DNA from: Lycium barbarum
Taxonomy: Eukaryota; Streptophyta; Magnoliopsida; Solanales; Solanaceae
DNA length: 64,000 nt
Assembly: GCF_019175385.1 (NCBI RefSeq)
Contig: NC_083339.1
Span: 113,693,601-113,757,600 of the forward strand
Direction: 5' to 3'
Under the pieces are notes generated by a model, which was not told the DNA's origin, did no database searches, and saw nothing but the letters and a program-made list of their open reading frames with translations. Both the position numbers and the translations under genes were made by a program. Below are positions 35,353 to 46,492 of the stretch, one piece after another; the stretch's first letter is position 1; each line of letters starts with the position of its first letter.

Positions 35353-35963
35353 CATACTAATTCCTAGTGGGCGAACTAATACGCTTAACCATCTACTCAT
35401 TCAAAGTCCATTTTTACTTAGCCAATTCATTTAGTTCACAATAAATTAAACGCAAGATTAAATCAAAAGTAGTCATGCCATAAAACAAAATGTAAATGTG
35501 GAAGTCCTAACTATTACAACCCCAAAATCTGAAAGTCACCGTACAAGGACTCTAATCCAAAACATGTCTAAGGAATTCATATTGTCTGAAATAAACAAAC
35601 ATCAATGTCTGGAATGGAAATAGACATTAGATAAAGGAAGATCTTCGGGCGGCCTGGCACGGATAAAAGCTCACCCTCAATCTGTCAGCAAGTGGCCTCA
35701 GCTAAATGTAAGGTCGAGTAGCAGTCTCTGTATCACAATTTGCAGGGGCGGATCCACCACCTTGAAATCCCCAACGGAGGTCTAATTTCCTACGTCACCC
35801 CAATGGACTCGATACAATCAAACAATAATCATAATCAAGTCAAGTTTTCAGTTCTTAGACTTCTACAGTTGAGTTTCTATTAGCTCATTCTACCCTTGGA
35901 AGGGTTCTATTTTGTAGGGTGATCCTAGATTTTCCATAACGACCGGAAGGGTCGTACACTTTA

Positions 35964-36430
35964 TTACAGCTAAAAATTGGTAGTTTTAATGACAATTAGT
36001 TTGGATGCTATATCCAATCCTAACGGCTAACTACAGTCTTTTAGCATCCACTTTTATTGTCAGTAAATTTAATTAAATTGCTGCTAAAAGTTAGTAGTTT
36101 TAACAACAAATGTTTGTGGCTATTTAGAATCCCTTTTGAAAACGTCATAGTTTGACCTTTTAGCGTCCATTTTAATGGCCGGTAAACTCAACTAAATTGC
36201 CGCTAATAGTCAGTATCTTTGACGACAATTGTTTTGTGGCAATTCTAAAGGCTACATTATCCCTTGTTAAAATGTCTTATTTCCCCTTTAGCGTTCATTT
36301 TATGGTTGGTAAAAACAATTAAATTGACGTTAAAAGTCACAAGCTTTAACGACAATTATTTAGCTGTCATTAATAATGGTACTACATCCATCTAGAAATG
36401 GTTAGTAAAAGAGCGCCTTAGTTGATGAAG
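35964..36430 (+). mobile_element. CACTA-like remnant, right part
   Basis: Follows the CTTTA duplication of the Ty3 insertion and contains repeated TTTTAGCGTCCATTTT, TAACGACAATTATT and AAATTG(C/A)CG(C/T)TAA motifs. These are typical subterminal repeats of the element starting at 16103. No terminal inverted repeat was found. Confidence 0.45.
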
Positions 36431-38082
36431 TTTGGGAAATGTCAAAATATATATCACTATTAATATAAAACAAAACTTATCTCATTAAACCTAAATAAAC
36501 AAAAAGAAGTATTAACCCAAATATAGTGTCACAACTTAAATGATAAACTTATATTGTTTGAACTGAATAACTAGTGTCATTATATAACCAATCCCATTGA
36601 ATAATGTGTTCAAATAATTTCCGCAAGTCTAAGTCATATAGAAATCTTCCACATGCGAAATTTTTGAACATCAGACTGAATGACCATGAAGTTGACATTG
36701 ATCTACTATACATCTTAAGGATGAGATACATTCATCGGATTTTTATACAATTTCTACACAATACTATTTTTGTTCGACAACAACTTCTTGATATGTATGC
36801 AATTATAAAAAGGAGGCTACAATTTAAAAAAAAAAAAAAAAAAAAAGAGGGCGAAAACTTTAAGACTTGAAACATTTGAAACCAAAATTGACTTTCCTCA
36901 AATTCATGTTTAAATGTTGTTGACATATAAAAGAAGGAATTACTGTTAAGTTTAGTGTATATCCTATATATCATAAGCAAGTGCTTAAGTAATACCAATT
37001 TTTCAGTATAATTATGTTTTGCAATGACAATAGATATCAGTCGAGTAGGCTAACTATTTATAACATAAAATTTGCATTTTTACCTTCGATTTATGTGCAA
37101 GAACAGTTATTATAATTTCTGTAAAACGTCTATTACAATTATCATAGCACGTGTTCAAAAAATAGTGTATATATATGTGTGTGCGCGTGCGCGCGCTATT
37201 ATAAAATTTAAATAGGTATCAATATAGTAGGGTTGGTTCGAATTTTTTTGGTTATTCTTTTGCTTAAATCCAAAAAAAATCATATTTTTTTCGTCTTTTT
37301 AAAATTGAGAATCAAAACCAAACCCAACCAAAATCTGTTGTTTTTTTTTCTTCTGTTTCGTTTGATTTTTGGTTTGATTGGATTTTTCAATTTTCCGTGA
37401 ACACTCCTAACTATAGTATTTCACTTCAGGTGTGTTTGGTACAGAGGAAGTTATTGACGACGATAGCTGGCGGAAGTGGTGGTCGAGGGTGATGATTATT
37501 GATTATGAATGATGGTGGTTGCTAGAAATGGTAAGCGATAATAATTATGTAATGCTGCTTATCATAATTAAATAAAACCAAAGTAGAATACACACGTGAC
37601 CCTTTAAATTTGTAAAAGATTTTCACTTAGTCACTCAACTTGATGTATCATTTATGTTCAAGGGGGAAGAATCATTCTAGAGGTACTTGACAGATGTTAG
37701 GTGGATAATCAATTCATATCAATCTTTGTTGACAACGAAGATATCGCCATTGCATGAAAATTGAAAGAAATTGCCTAACCATTAGTTTTTGAGTAATTTG
37801 CAGCTTCAATAGGTCAATTAATTAAGGTTTTATATAAGATATTTCTAAATTTAGATTTTACGATATCCTAAAATTGACAAGATAAAATAAGTGATCTAGA
37901 GTGGTAGCAAAAGAATTACGAAGTTGTAAGGGGAAAAAGATTCAAAATAAAGTCCCCCCCCCCCCCCCCCCCCCCTAAAATTCCCCTTTCCATCGCTTAA
38001 TACAAGACTTCATCTCAATGAATATTCACTTTATATTGATTAATCCATCTCATTATTAGTTCATTGTTAAAATAATTTGAAT
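36431..38082. other. AT-rich intergenic DNA with simple-sequence tracts
   Basis: No gene recognised. Notable are an A20 run near 36825-36846, an alternating purine-pyrimidine tract TATATGTGTGTGCGCGTGCG from about 37167, a GGTTCG/AACCAAACCCAACC-type repeat at 37225-37400, a GGTGGT/GATGAT-rich piece at 37440-37540 and a C24 run near 37952-37975. Confidence 0.55.
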
Positions 38083-38552
38083 ATAAGAACCATTGTTTTA
38101 AAAGGCATTTTCTGAGTGAGCCCCGGGGTGAGGCGTACCCAAAACGCACCGAGCCTTAGTGGCGGGGCATAAGCCCCAACCTTTCCGAGTGTTCCCCTAG
38201 GCGTAAGCCCCAACATTCTGGGCATTCATTTGAGGCGTAAGCTCCAAGGACTTCTCCAAATTTGAGCCAAAATTGCTTAATAAATTCTTTTTTAAAAAGT
38301 TAATTTATAGTAAATTCTCAAACTAAAAATCTCAAAAAGTCAAAAGTTTTTTCTAATTGTTTATCCTAATTTCATATTGTTTTCCCTTTATTGTTTACGA
38401 GTAACAGATACACTTTAGACCTTTGTATGCAAAGTGCAAACTACAACGCAAAAAGTTGTCCTTCGATTCTTACAATGCTTCCCTGCTTGTATTTTCCTTC
38501 TTTATGTTTTATTTTCTTCAATATTTCTTTAAAATTATTTAATTTATCTTTC

Positions 38553-41500
38553 TGTTACACCCTGTATCTTAGAACTAAGGTTATAATCGTAACGTTAGAG
38601 TTTTAGCGGAAAATTTGGAAGTTTGTACGTATTGCGAAAATGGTTGATAGGCCTACTTCGAGCGCCCGTAACCCCTTGATTAGTTGGGTGTTTGGGGAAG
38701 TACCCTTAATGAAAGTTGTACTACGTAGAAATACCTTTCAAACCATATAAGGACCATGACTATCAGATATTGGATCAGGGAGATATGATCATCGCAATAT
38801 GACTAATAGTAAGGCGCTTAAGATTCGACAGAATCAGCCAAGTTTTCGAAATGTCTGCCTTCCATCCCAATTTCATGGAAATACATTGAGAATTGGAGAA
38901 AACTTAAAACATAAACGTTGTAGCCCTTTGAAATATCTTTCTAACGGTATATTGTGGAGCCCTAACGGAGCTATGTGTTAGGAGTTATGTCCATTTTACT
39001 GAACATTGTCAAAGAGCAGAAAAATGTGAAATTTTGACTAAGTGTAAAATGACAGGGGAGCTTGCTGAGCTCGCCCCAAAGCGAGGCAAGGGCAAGCCAT
39101 AGACTGCGCTCAGCGAGGTAGGGGTTTAAAAGTGAAAAAAATTGAGAAAAATCGTCTAAGTGTAAAATGGACAGGGGAGCTCGCTGAGCTCGCCCCAAAG
39201 CGAGGTAAGGGCTAGCCTTAGACCGCGCTCGGCGAGCCTGGGGGTCCAGAATGCCCCATTGTCACACCCCGACTTTACTAGGGTGTGATGGGTACCCGAC
39301 CCCATATTCGGAGCCGAGCGAACCCGCTGACTCACCTTACATAGATAATCCTTTGAACCTCTAAATCAGGTATATATAATAAAGCTTACTGAAGTATTTC
39401 CCCCCCTTTTTTTTGCTACTCTTAAATCAAATAAAATCTGTAGCTGTGTAAAACTTATATCATAATACAAACTGACACATCGGCTGATGGAGCCGCTGAC
39501 AGACTGACTCCCGATACCCACAACTCTGTCTGCAAAGTCTCTAACATCGACTCAGAAATTCTAACACACAAGCTCTGACTCGGCAGCACTCCCAGGAACA
39601 AGTGGGATCTACCAACTTCACTGGAACCCCTTCTATACTAGCTTCTGCTCGTCTGGGTGTACCTGCGCGGCATGAAACGCAGCCCCCGAAGAAGAGGGGT
39701 CAGTACGAGCAATGTACTGAGTATGTAAGGCATAAATAGAAACATAATAAGAGATGAATATATGAATATTAACTGTATGGAAACATAGAACATATCATAA
39801 GGTAAAGGAATAACCTGTACATGTGAATATCATAAGATAAGGGAATAACCTATACATGTGAGTGCCTCTGAGGGCGGATGCCATGCATGCTTATCTTTCC
39901 TTTGAAAGGCATTTCTTGTTCATATATGTATGAAAATAGAACATGTCATGTTGCCGAGGCGTCGGCAGCCGATCCATTTAACCATAATTGTTTATATATA
40001 TCCCGCGTCCGGGATGATATCATGTCAAATACGGGTACATGTACCGTGTGTATATCCCAGCGTCTATAGCACTCTGCCCTTTTTCCCATCTTCCCCATAT
40101 ACATATATATACATATATCATATCATAGCATGCAGGAGAGCCCAAAGAAAAACTACAACTCTATCGGAGTGACGTAAGGTCGGTAACCTCCGATTATATT
40201 ATGGAATCATCATGGTCGTCACGTCTCACCTTGAAGGAACAATTATATAAGATGAGACTAATAGAAAATAACATAGGATAAGATCATAAATTTCATAAGA
40301 CGTTGAATCATATGCTTTAAAGTTTTTGAAAGAAAATAGAATTGTTATCAAGGAGTAAAGTTGAGAATCAAGAAATAACTCAATATTCCCATATTCGTAT
40401 CGAACCCATAACTTAGGATTTTCCAACATGGAACCATCCTTAACATACTCATCATAGACGTTTTCTCATATCTGGCATTATCATTGTCATTATAAGAATC
40501 ATATTCGTCGTTCTAGTCATAAAAGCTTTCAACTTCTTAAAACTTGGTTTTTGGAAAAATATGGGTATTTTGGAAAACAGTTTGTAAACTATTAGGGAAA
40601 GACTTATACCTTAGTGTCATAGGCTTCTAACTTTTGAAGATAAGGAAACTATGGAAACATTCGTAAACTTGCGACATAGAGATCATGCCAAAGAAGAAAA
40701 GGGTCGAGCCTTAACATACCTGTGTCGCGCCTTACTAGCTACGCCTATTCGTCCAACTTGTTTGTCTACATTCAAGAAGATTGACATAATCATTAGACTC
40801 GGCATCATACACTTGTCTCAATCCTTCAAATGAATTCATTTATAATCTGTCGAAATTTCGGCAGCATCTCCCCTGTAAATACACCATCCCCGAGATTCTA
40901 GCTCGGCTAATTTTAATCAACAACAATCCGGGAATTCAACCCGTCCAAACTAACAACAATACCAACAAGTATTCCAACAATATCAACATCACAACACTAT
41001 TATTCATACCAATATATTTCATAAACATCCCACACGATGTTTTTCAACATGCAACAACAATATGCACTTCCTTTCATCCCAATCAAGGAATATAATCTCA
41101 CCAACACACCAACAATGTTAGATACCATTTTTATACGCATAAATCAGTTCATCCACACGACCACAACATGTTCAAAACAGTCCATAAACACAACAACTAC
41201 AACACGACACTTTATGACCCTTCCTCCATAACTATTTTCATTTTTAAAGCTTGCTAGACCTTCAAATAAATTCAAAATAAGAGATGGAATAAATAACATA
41301 CCTTAAACTTGAAGAAACTCAGCCACATCAACCTTTTTCCAACACCAAGCGTAAGCAAAAGCAAGAACAATCACCTTTCACGGACTAGTTTGGCGTAATC
41401 TTGCCAAATTCTTGATTTATTGGACTATAATATTTGGGAGAGGTGTAGAGAATTTTCTAGGAACTTTTAGAAGGTTAATCTGCTGAAAAGAACAGATTTA

Positions 41501-43743
41501 TGGGGTATTTATAGGCCCCCTAGGTCGGTTTCACCGACCTCCCCTTGTGGGGCCAGCGGAGCTTCTCTTTGTTTTTGTTTGGCAGCTTAAGGTCTGGTTA
41601 CTAAAATGGCCATAACTTTTGATCCCGATATGTTGTGAGGTCCCACGACCTATGGTTGGAAAGCTCTTTAAATTATCTACAACTTTTATTTCTTGGTGTT
41701 TTTCCAAATTCCAAACGTATAATGCCGTTTTCGCCCCTCCAAGTCAGGTCATCCGAAAACGTTTTCTTAAATCGTCCTTTTGGAGGGCTTACACTCATTT
41801 TTGGCTTATGAGTCCTTCTTAGGACTTGCTCAACCTCGCATGTACTACCCATATATCTCTTCATATGTATTTTATAAAGTCTCGATGTATGGGCTCCACC
41901 TTAACTTACGGCTACGAGTGCTATCATCAAGTAACTTGTTAACTGATTTACCCCGTACGATCTCCAAATGTCATATATATACATTCTTATACTCAGATAA
42001 TATAATATTTATTCCTAATCCTTGTGTAACTTTGCTCTCCCTTGAGCTCATACTAAGTCGTCGACAGCCTTGGTAACGCAAAAAATTTCGGGGTGTAACA
42101 CCCATGCTATAAATTCAACACTTAACTCAGAATTTCATTTATCAGACATTCCAACTTCGTTTTAAAGCCCTAAGCAGTCGTTTTCCTCCTCTCCTCATCC
42201 TCTCACGTCAAGGTAAGAATGCTCTAACGATTCCTAGGTAATTCTAACATTAATTCATGATTAGTAACATGATTCTTCAACTAAAACATAGGATTTCCAA
42301 GGTAAATCCTTCTCAAGCGTTTCAAAGCTAGAGTTCTGGAGTTCTTCGTCAAAGAAGCAGTATAGATTGTTGGATTGGAGCGATTACAGGTATGTAGGAT
42401 TTCTATCTGCGTGTGGGACCATTATCGTTCTTCCCCCCGACATGTTCTTCCATGATTATATGAAAGCTCATCAAAAACTAGGGTTCTAGACATGTTCATG
42501 ATAACTCTAAGTACATGTACCATGATATACCATGTTTGTATTAATAATACGTTATTGTGTTCTTGATATTCCGTTCTGGTTATTGAGACTCTGTCCATAA
42601 TCCATGAAAACCCATAGTTTGCATTCCATGGGTTCTTAAATGCAAGAGATGAACCATTATGCTTATTTTCATGAAAATCCTACATGTCTCCATGTTTTCA
42701 TACAAGTATATCATGTAATTATACATTCATGTTAAATTATACTTACAATTCATGTTTACAAATCGTGTTTAAGGAAACCATGGGCTCAGATGCCACCTAT
42801 TTTCACGTTCATGTTTTGGGAGTTGCATAGATTACCGAGAAGGCTCAGATAGCCTAAAACTATGCTTGCCACCATAGGATAAGGATCGCTCCACCCAATT
42901 AGGACGATTTCTTCATGTTTACCCGGTGCAGGTTATTGGATCCATTCATGTTCATGTTCATGTTCATGTTCATGTCTTATACCCCGGCAAGGTACAGGAT
43001 GACTTAGCTGATCGGGTAGAGATCAGACGCCACGTGCTTACGTGGTGGTTACATGTCGGTTACACTAAGACTCTCCCACTTAAAATATTTTACTGATGAT
43101 ATATATACACGCACACACACACACTCATGTCAGATGATACTCATGTTCATGTTCAGCTTATAGATACAGTTTCAGTTAAATTATTTCCATGTGTCATGCT
43201 TATTTCATTCAGTTGCTTTACATAACAATACAATTCGAATGTACAGACGTCCCCTTTTATTTGCCTAGGGGCCTATATTTCACGATGCAGATTTACAGGA
43301 CGACGAATCAGCTCGTTAGGACACTGCTCGTATCAGCTTTTTGGTGAGCCCATCTCATTTGGGGTTTAGTCAGTATTTATATTTCATGTTAGTTTTCCAG
43401 TGAAGGTATGCCGGGGGGCTTGTCCCGGTGAACAGTTTAGCAGTCAGACTCATGTCAGATGTTTCATAGACTATTCAGTTATGTTATGTCAGATGTTCGG
43501 AGTCGTATAACCAGTATTGGCTCAGCATTTATTATATTTTCAGATTATTTTCGCGTCATGTTTAAACAGTATTTCGATTAGTATTATAACAATTCATGTT
43601 ATTAAGACTATCCGTGTTTTAAAGTTATATTCCGCATTCAGTTCATATCCCATGTTGATTCAGCAAGCCATGTGGTTCGCTCATCACATGCAGTCAGGCA
43701 CCGAGTGTTGTGTTACCCCCAGGTCATGGTTCAAGGCGTGACA
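38553..43743 (+). mobile_element. Solo LTR interrupted by another solo LTR
   Basis: TGTTACACCCTG start, AAGGCGTGACA end, perfect duplication CTTTC at 38548-38552 and 43744-43748. Without the nested insert it is about 2.35 kb. It has a duplicated module carrying GAGCTCGCTGAGCTCGCC at about 39058-39240, and a TATA box GCTATAAATTC at about 42106, right after the nested insertion. (CATGTT)n occurs near 42946-42974 and (TA)(CA)n near 43100. A relative is the fragment at 15150-16102. Confidence 0.9.
39260..42100 (-). mobile_element. Solo LTR, 2841 bp, nested in the 38553-43743 LTR
   Basis: Minus-strand start TGTTACACCCCG, end GGGTGTGACA, perfect duplication CCCAT at 39255-39259 and 42101-42105. 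Same family as 32801-35352. On the minus strand the palindrome AGGTCGGTGAAACCGACCT (41522-41540) sits a few bases before the TATA box CCTATAAATACC (near 41515). It landed between the palindrome module and TATA box of its host LTR. Confidence 0.92.
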
Positions 43744-43822
43744 CTTTCTCAAGATAGTTTTTAGTTTTAGAATTTCTTTTGGTATCGATCTAGTTTAGAT
43801 AATGTTTTGAAGACTCTATTCT

Positions 43823-44549
43823 AAGGGTGGGCGTTCGGTTCTTCGGTTCGGTTTTATCAAACTTCGATTTGGCTATTTCGGTTTCGGTGTTTTGAAGGTG
43901 GACACCGAACACCGAACCAAACTAGTTCGGTTCGATTCTTTCGGTTTCGGTTTTTTGAAGTTTGGTTCGGTTCGGTTTTGATTTTTTGCAATGCGATTTT
44001 TTTGATATGACATTAGAAGCGATTCCATTTAAACTAATTCATATTCTCAAAAGCAACAAAACATAAAACTAACAAATTAAAATCAAAATCAAACAAATAG
44101 GATATACAATAACAGAAAACCATAATATAGGATTACTAGGTGTTATATAAGTACAGTAAGAATAATTAAGAAAACACATAAAGGACATATATTAATCCTA
44201 AAGACACATCCTAGTCACCTTTCTTTGTTAAGGATATTTGATTTTCTCAACTGAAGTGGCAAATTAGGGATACAAAAGCAAAAAAGATATTACAATTGAG
44301 TTTTTTTTGGGGCTTAAACTTAATGGGTCTGGACTATTTTAATTTTTTTGGGTAATGTTTAAATTTCGGTTCTTCGGTTCGGTTTCATCAAAATTCGGTT
44401 CGGCTATTTCGATTTCGATTTCGATTTTTTGAAGGTGAACACCAAACACCGAACCAAACTAGTTCGGTTCGGTTCTTTCGGTTTCGGTTTCTTGAAGTGC
44501 GGTTCAGTTCGGTTCGATTTTTCGATTTTCGGTATTTATGCCCAGCCCT
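43823..44549. mobile_element. MULE-like MITE with 10-bp target duplication
   Basis: Ends AAGGGTGGGC and (inverted) AGGGCTGGGC, flanked by a perfect ACTCTATTCT duplication at 43813-43822 and 44550-44559. The 9-10-bp duplication length points to a Mutator-type element. Each terminal 170 bp is a GGTTCGGTTTCGG-rich block, and the two blocks are direct repeats of each other (both contain ACACCGAACCAAACTAGTTC). No transposase. Confidence 0.7.
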
Positions 44550-44585
44550 ACTCTATTCTGGCTATTTGTATTATAATGAGTAGCC

Positions 44586-44848
44586 TGTTTGGCCATGAAA
44601 TTTTTTCACTTTTTTTCGGAAAATGTTTTCACTCTATTTGGAAATTAACGTTTGGCCATGGAAATTTCAAATACAACTTGACGTTGTATTTGGAATTTAA
44701 AAAACACCAAAAAACTTGTTTTCACTTTCAATACATTCAAACAACCAAATATTCTTTGCAAAAACTATAACCAAACACAATTCCATCTTCAACTCCAACT
44801 CCATAATACCAAATAAAGTAAAAAATATTTGGTTTTCATGGCAAACTT
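44586..44848. mobile_element. Small TIR element (GTTTGGCCATGAAA ends)
   Basis: GTTTGGCCATGAAA near 44590 is matched inverted by TTTTCATGGCAAAC near 44835. About 260 bp, non-coding, inside the hAT element. No target duplication resolved. Confidence 0.45.
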
Positions 44849-45645
44849 CTACTTAATTTTCTATCTAGTTTTAGGTTTTAAAACAATTATTTTATATTAT
44901 TGTCATTTTTATATTTTAATTATTAGGATTGAGTAACATTTTTACAACTCTAATTATGTTCCATTGTAGTCATGTTATTGGTGTAACGCATCTAACGTCA
45001 TTCACTTTTTTCAAGATTTTTTTAAAGATTCGTGCATATGATAGGATGTTAATAATTAATATATACATCTTCTTACTAGTAATTTTATTTTTGTAGTTTT
45101 AATGTATTTTTTATTTATACTTTTATTTTCATTAATTTATAAAATACTGAAAAGTAAATACACATGAGCCTTACGTCCTGTGCGGGGCTTACACCTTGCT
45201 GAGGCATATATAAAACGACTCGCCTTACGCCCACGCCTTTTAAAACACTAATAAGAACTTTTGTCAACATTTTTGTTATTGAATATGTTGTTTGCAAATT
45301 TAGTATGTACCTAAAATGCTGCACCTTTGGTGAGCTTCAACATTATATTGTAGTAAATACTTATGTGTATATGATATTCATATCAAATCACACAACTTAA
45401 CTTTCACAGTTTAAAGTAAAAAGGTATCAGCAATCAAAGCAACCCTTCTTTGTTGAAGGAATCTTCAAATCCTCATAAGTAAAAATCCATAAATAAGGTG
45501 CACATACAGAGTACATATAGATTTGGTGCAAATTAAAAAGAACACATGTTCATTTAGTGAGCTTCAACAATATAAATGTGGACGGAAAACAGAGTCCTGC
45601 AGTCAATTGTGAGGAATAGATTAATCAATTTCATGACACATTAGC

Positions 45646-46008
45646 TTGTTTGGCCAATCTTTTAAAATTAACTTATTTTAAAATGTACTTTTTCCAAAAA
45701 TGTTTTTCAAAACAATACTTCTGATGAGAACAGTTTGTGTTTAGTTAATCAATTTGAAAGTACTTGTGAGAAGCAATTAATGTTTGACTAAACTTTTAAA
45801 AATTGCTTTTAAATATATTTTCTCAAAAGTGCTTTCAAAAATATTTTTGGGGAGAAACTACTTTTTCCAGCTTTTCAAAAATAACTTCCACTTCTACTCA
45901 AAAACACTTTTTTTTCTCCTAAAATCACGGCCAAACACCTCAACTTTAGAAGAAAAAGAAAAACATTTTTCTTAAAGATAAAAAAAACACACTTAGCTTG
46001 ACCAAACA
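45646..46008. mobile_element. Small TIR element (CTTGTTTGGCCAA ends)
   Basis: Starts GCTTGTTTGGCCAATC and ends TAGCTTGACCAAACAG, inverted to each other with mismatches. About 360 bp, AT-rich, non-coding. Similar termini to the element at 44586. Confidence 0.45.
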
Positions 46009-46400
46009 GATTATTAAATAATATGGTGCATCGCTTGGAAGGATCTCACAAGAATAAGCTTATTATGCTTGGGAATACCAATGCAAACGTATAAAGAATC
46101 AACAGTGTGCTACGGAAACACAGGAAAACAACCATGTCGAAGAAAACAGACTAAAAACTTACAAAGTTACATCACGAAAGTAGCATTACGCTCCCATCCA
46201 CATGAAAATACTGTTTATACGTCTCGTATGCTACAAGCTACTTTCCTTCTTTGGCCACCAAAGATTACCAACTCAAAACGATAATACTCGCTGCTAGCAA
46301 AATGGAAGTTGATTCGCCTCCATTAACAATGACAAGGTTTAATTGTGTTTCATAAACACAAGTTTACACATTTTACTGGACCTTCAACTCATGAGGCAAT
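46009..46400. other. 3' flank of the F-box gene
   Basis: No feature recognised beyond the probable 3' untranslated region of the minus-strand F-box gene. Confidence 0.4.
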
Positions 46401-46492
46401 ATATTCTTAAAGTTTGTCAAACTGAAAGAGATATCACCTCATCCATATATTCTTAAAGTTTGTCAAACTGAAAGAGATATCACCTCATCCAC
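46401..46492. repeat. 46-bp tandem duplication over the F-box stop codon
   Basis: The unit starting ATATTCTTAAAGTTTGTCAA occurs at 46401-46446 and again at 46447-46492. The right-hand copy contains the last codons and stop of the F-box gene; the left one is an untranslated duplicate. Confidence 0.85.

Larger units (their letters stand above)
16263..35958 (-). mobile_element. Ty3/gypsy chromovirus (Tekay/Del type) with nested insertions
   Basis: The element is bounded by LTRs that both start TGTCACGACCCAACC (plus-strand reading, at 16263 and 32765) and end GACCGGAAGG(A/G)TCG(T)TACA. A perfect 5-bp target duplication CTTTA sits at 16258-16262 and 35959-35963. It is transcribed leftward: 5' LTR at right, iMet PBS, gag, protease, RT, RNase H, integrase, C-terminal chromodomain, 3' LTR at left. 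The chromodomain and domain order identify a chromovirus; the Tekay/Del clade is my reading of the motifs. All frames carry stops or shifts. Later insertions are a probable Helitron (about 17131-18357) and solo LTRs at 22889-24935, 25302-30899 (with 28455-30852 inside it) and 32801-35352. Confidence 0.92.
32765..35958 (-). repeat. 5' LTR of the chromovirus, internally deleted, with nested solo LTR
   Basis: Matches the 3' LTR at both ends, but after the 2552-bp solo LTR and its duplication are removed only about 640 bp remain. The central part (counterpart of roughly 16.7-19.7 kb) is replaced by about 25 bp containing GGGGCGGATCCACCACC at about 35744. The promoter region is therefore lost from this copy. 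Confidence 0.85.
38091..45250. mobile_element. Nonautonomous hAT element with nested insertions
   Basis: Left end CATTGTTTTAAAAGGC; right end, read inverted, TAGTGTTTTAAAAGGC (14/16 match). A perfect 8-bp duplication ATAAGAAC flanks it at 38083-38090 and 45251-45258. Both agree with hAT elements (8-bp duplication, YARNG ends). G+C-rich subterminal GAGGCGTA/GCCTTACGC motifs lie inside each end. Without the solo LTRs and the MULE-like MITE the element is about 1.2 kb, with no transposase. Its insertion is older than everything nested in it. Confidence 0.8.
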
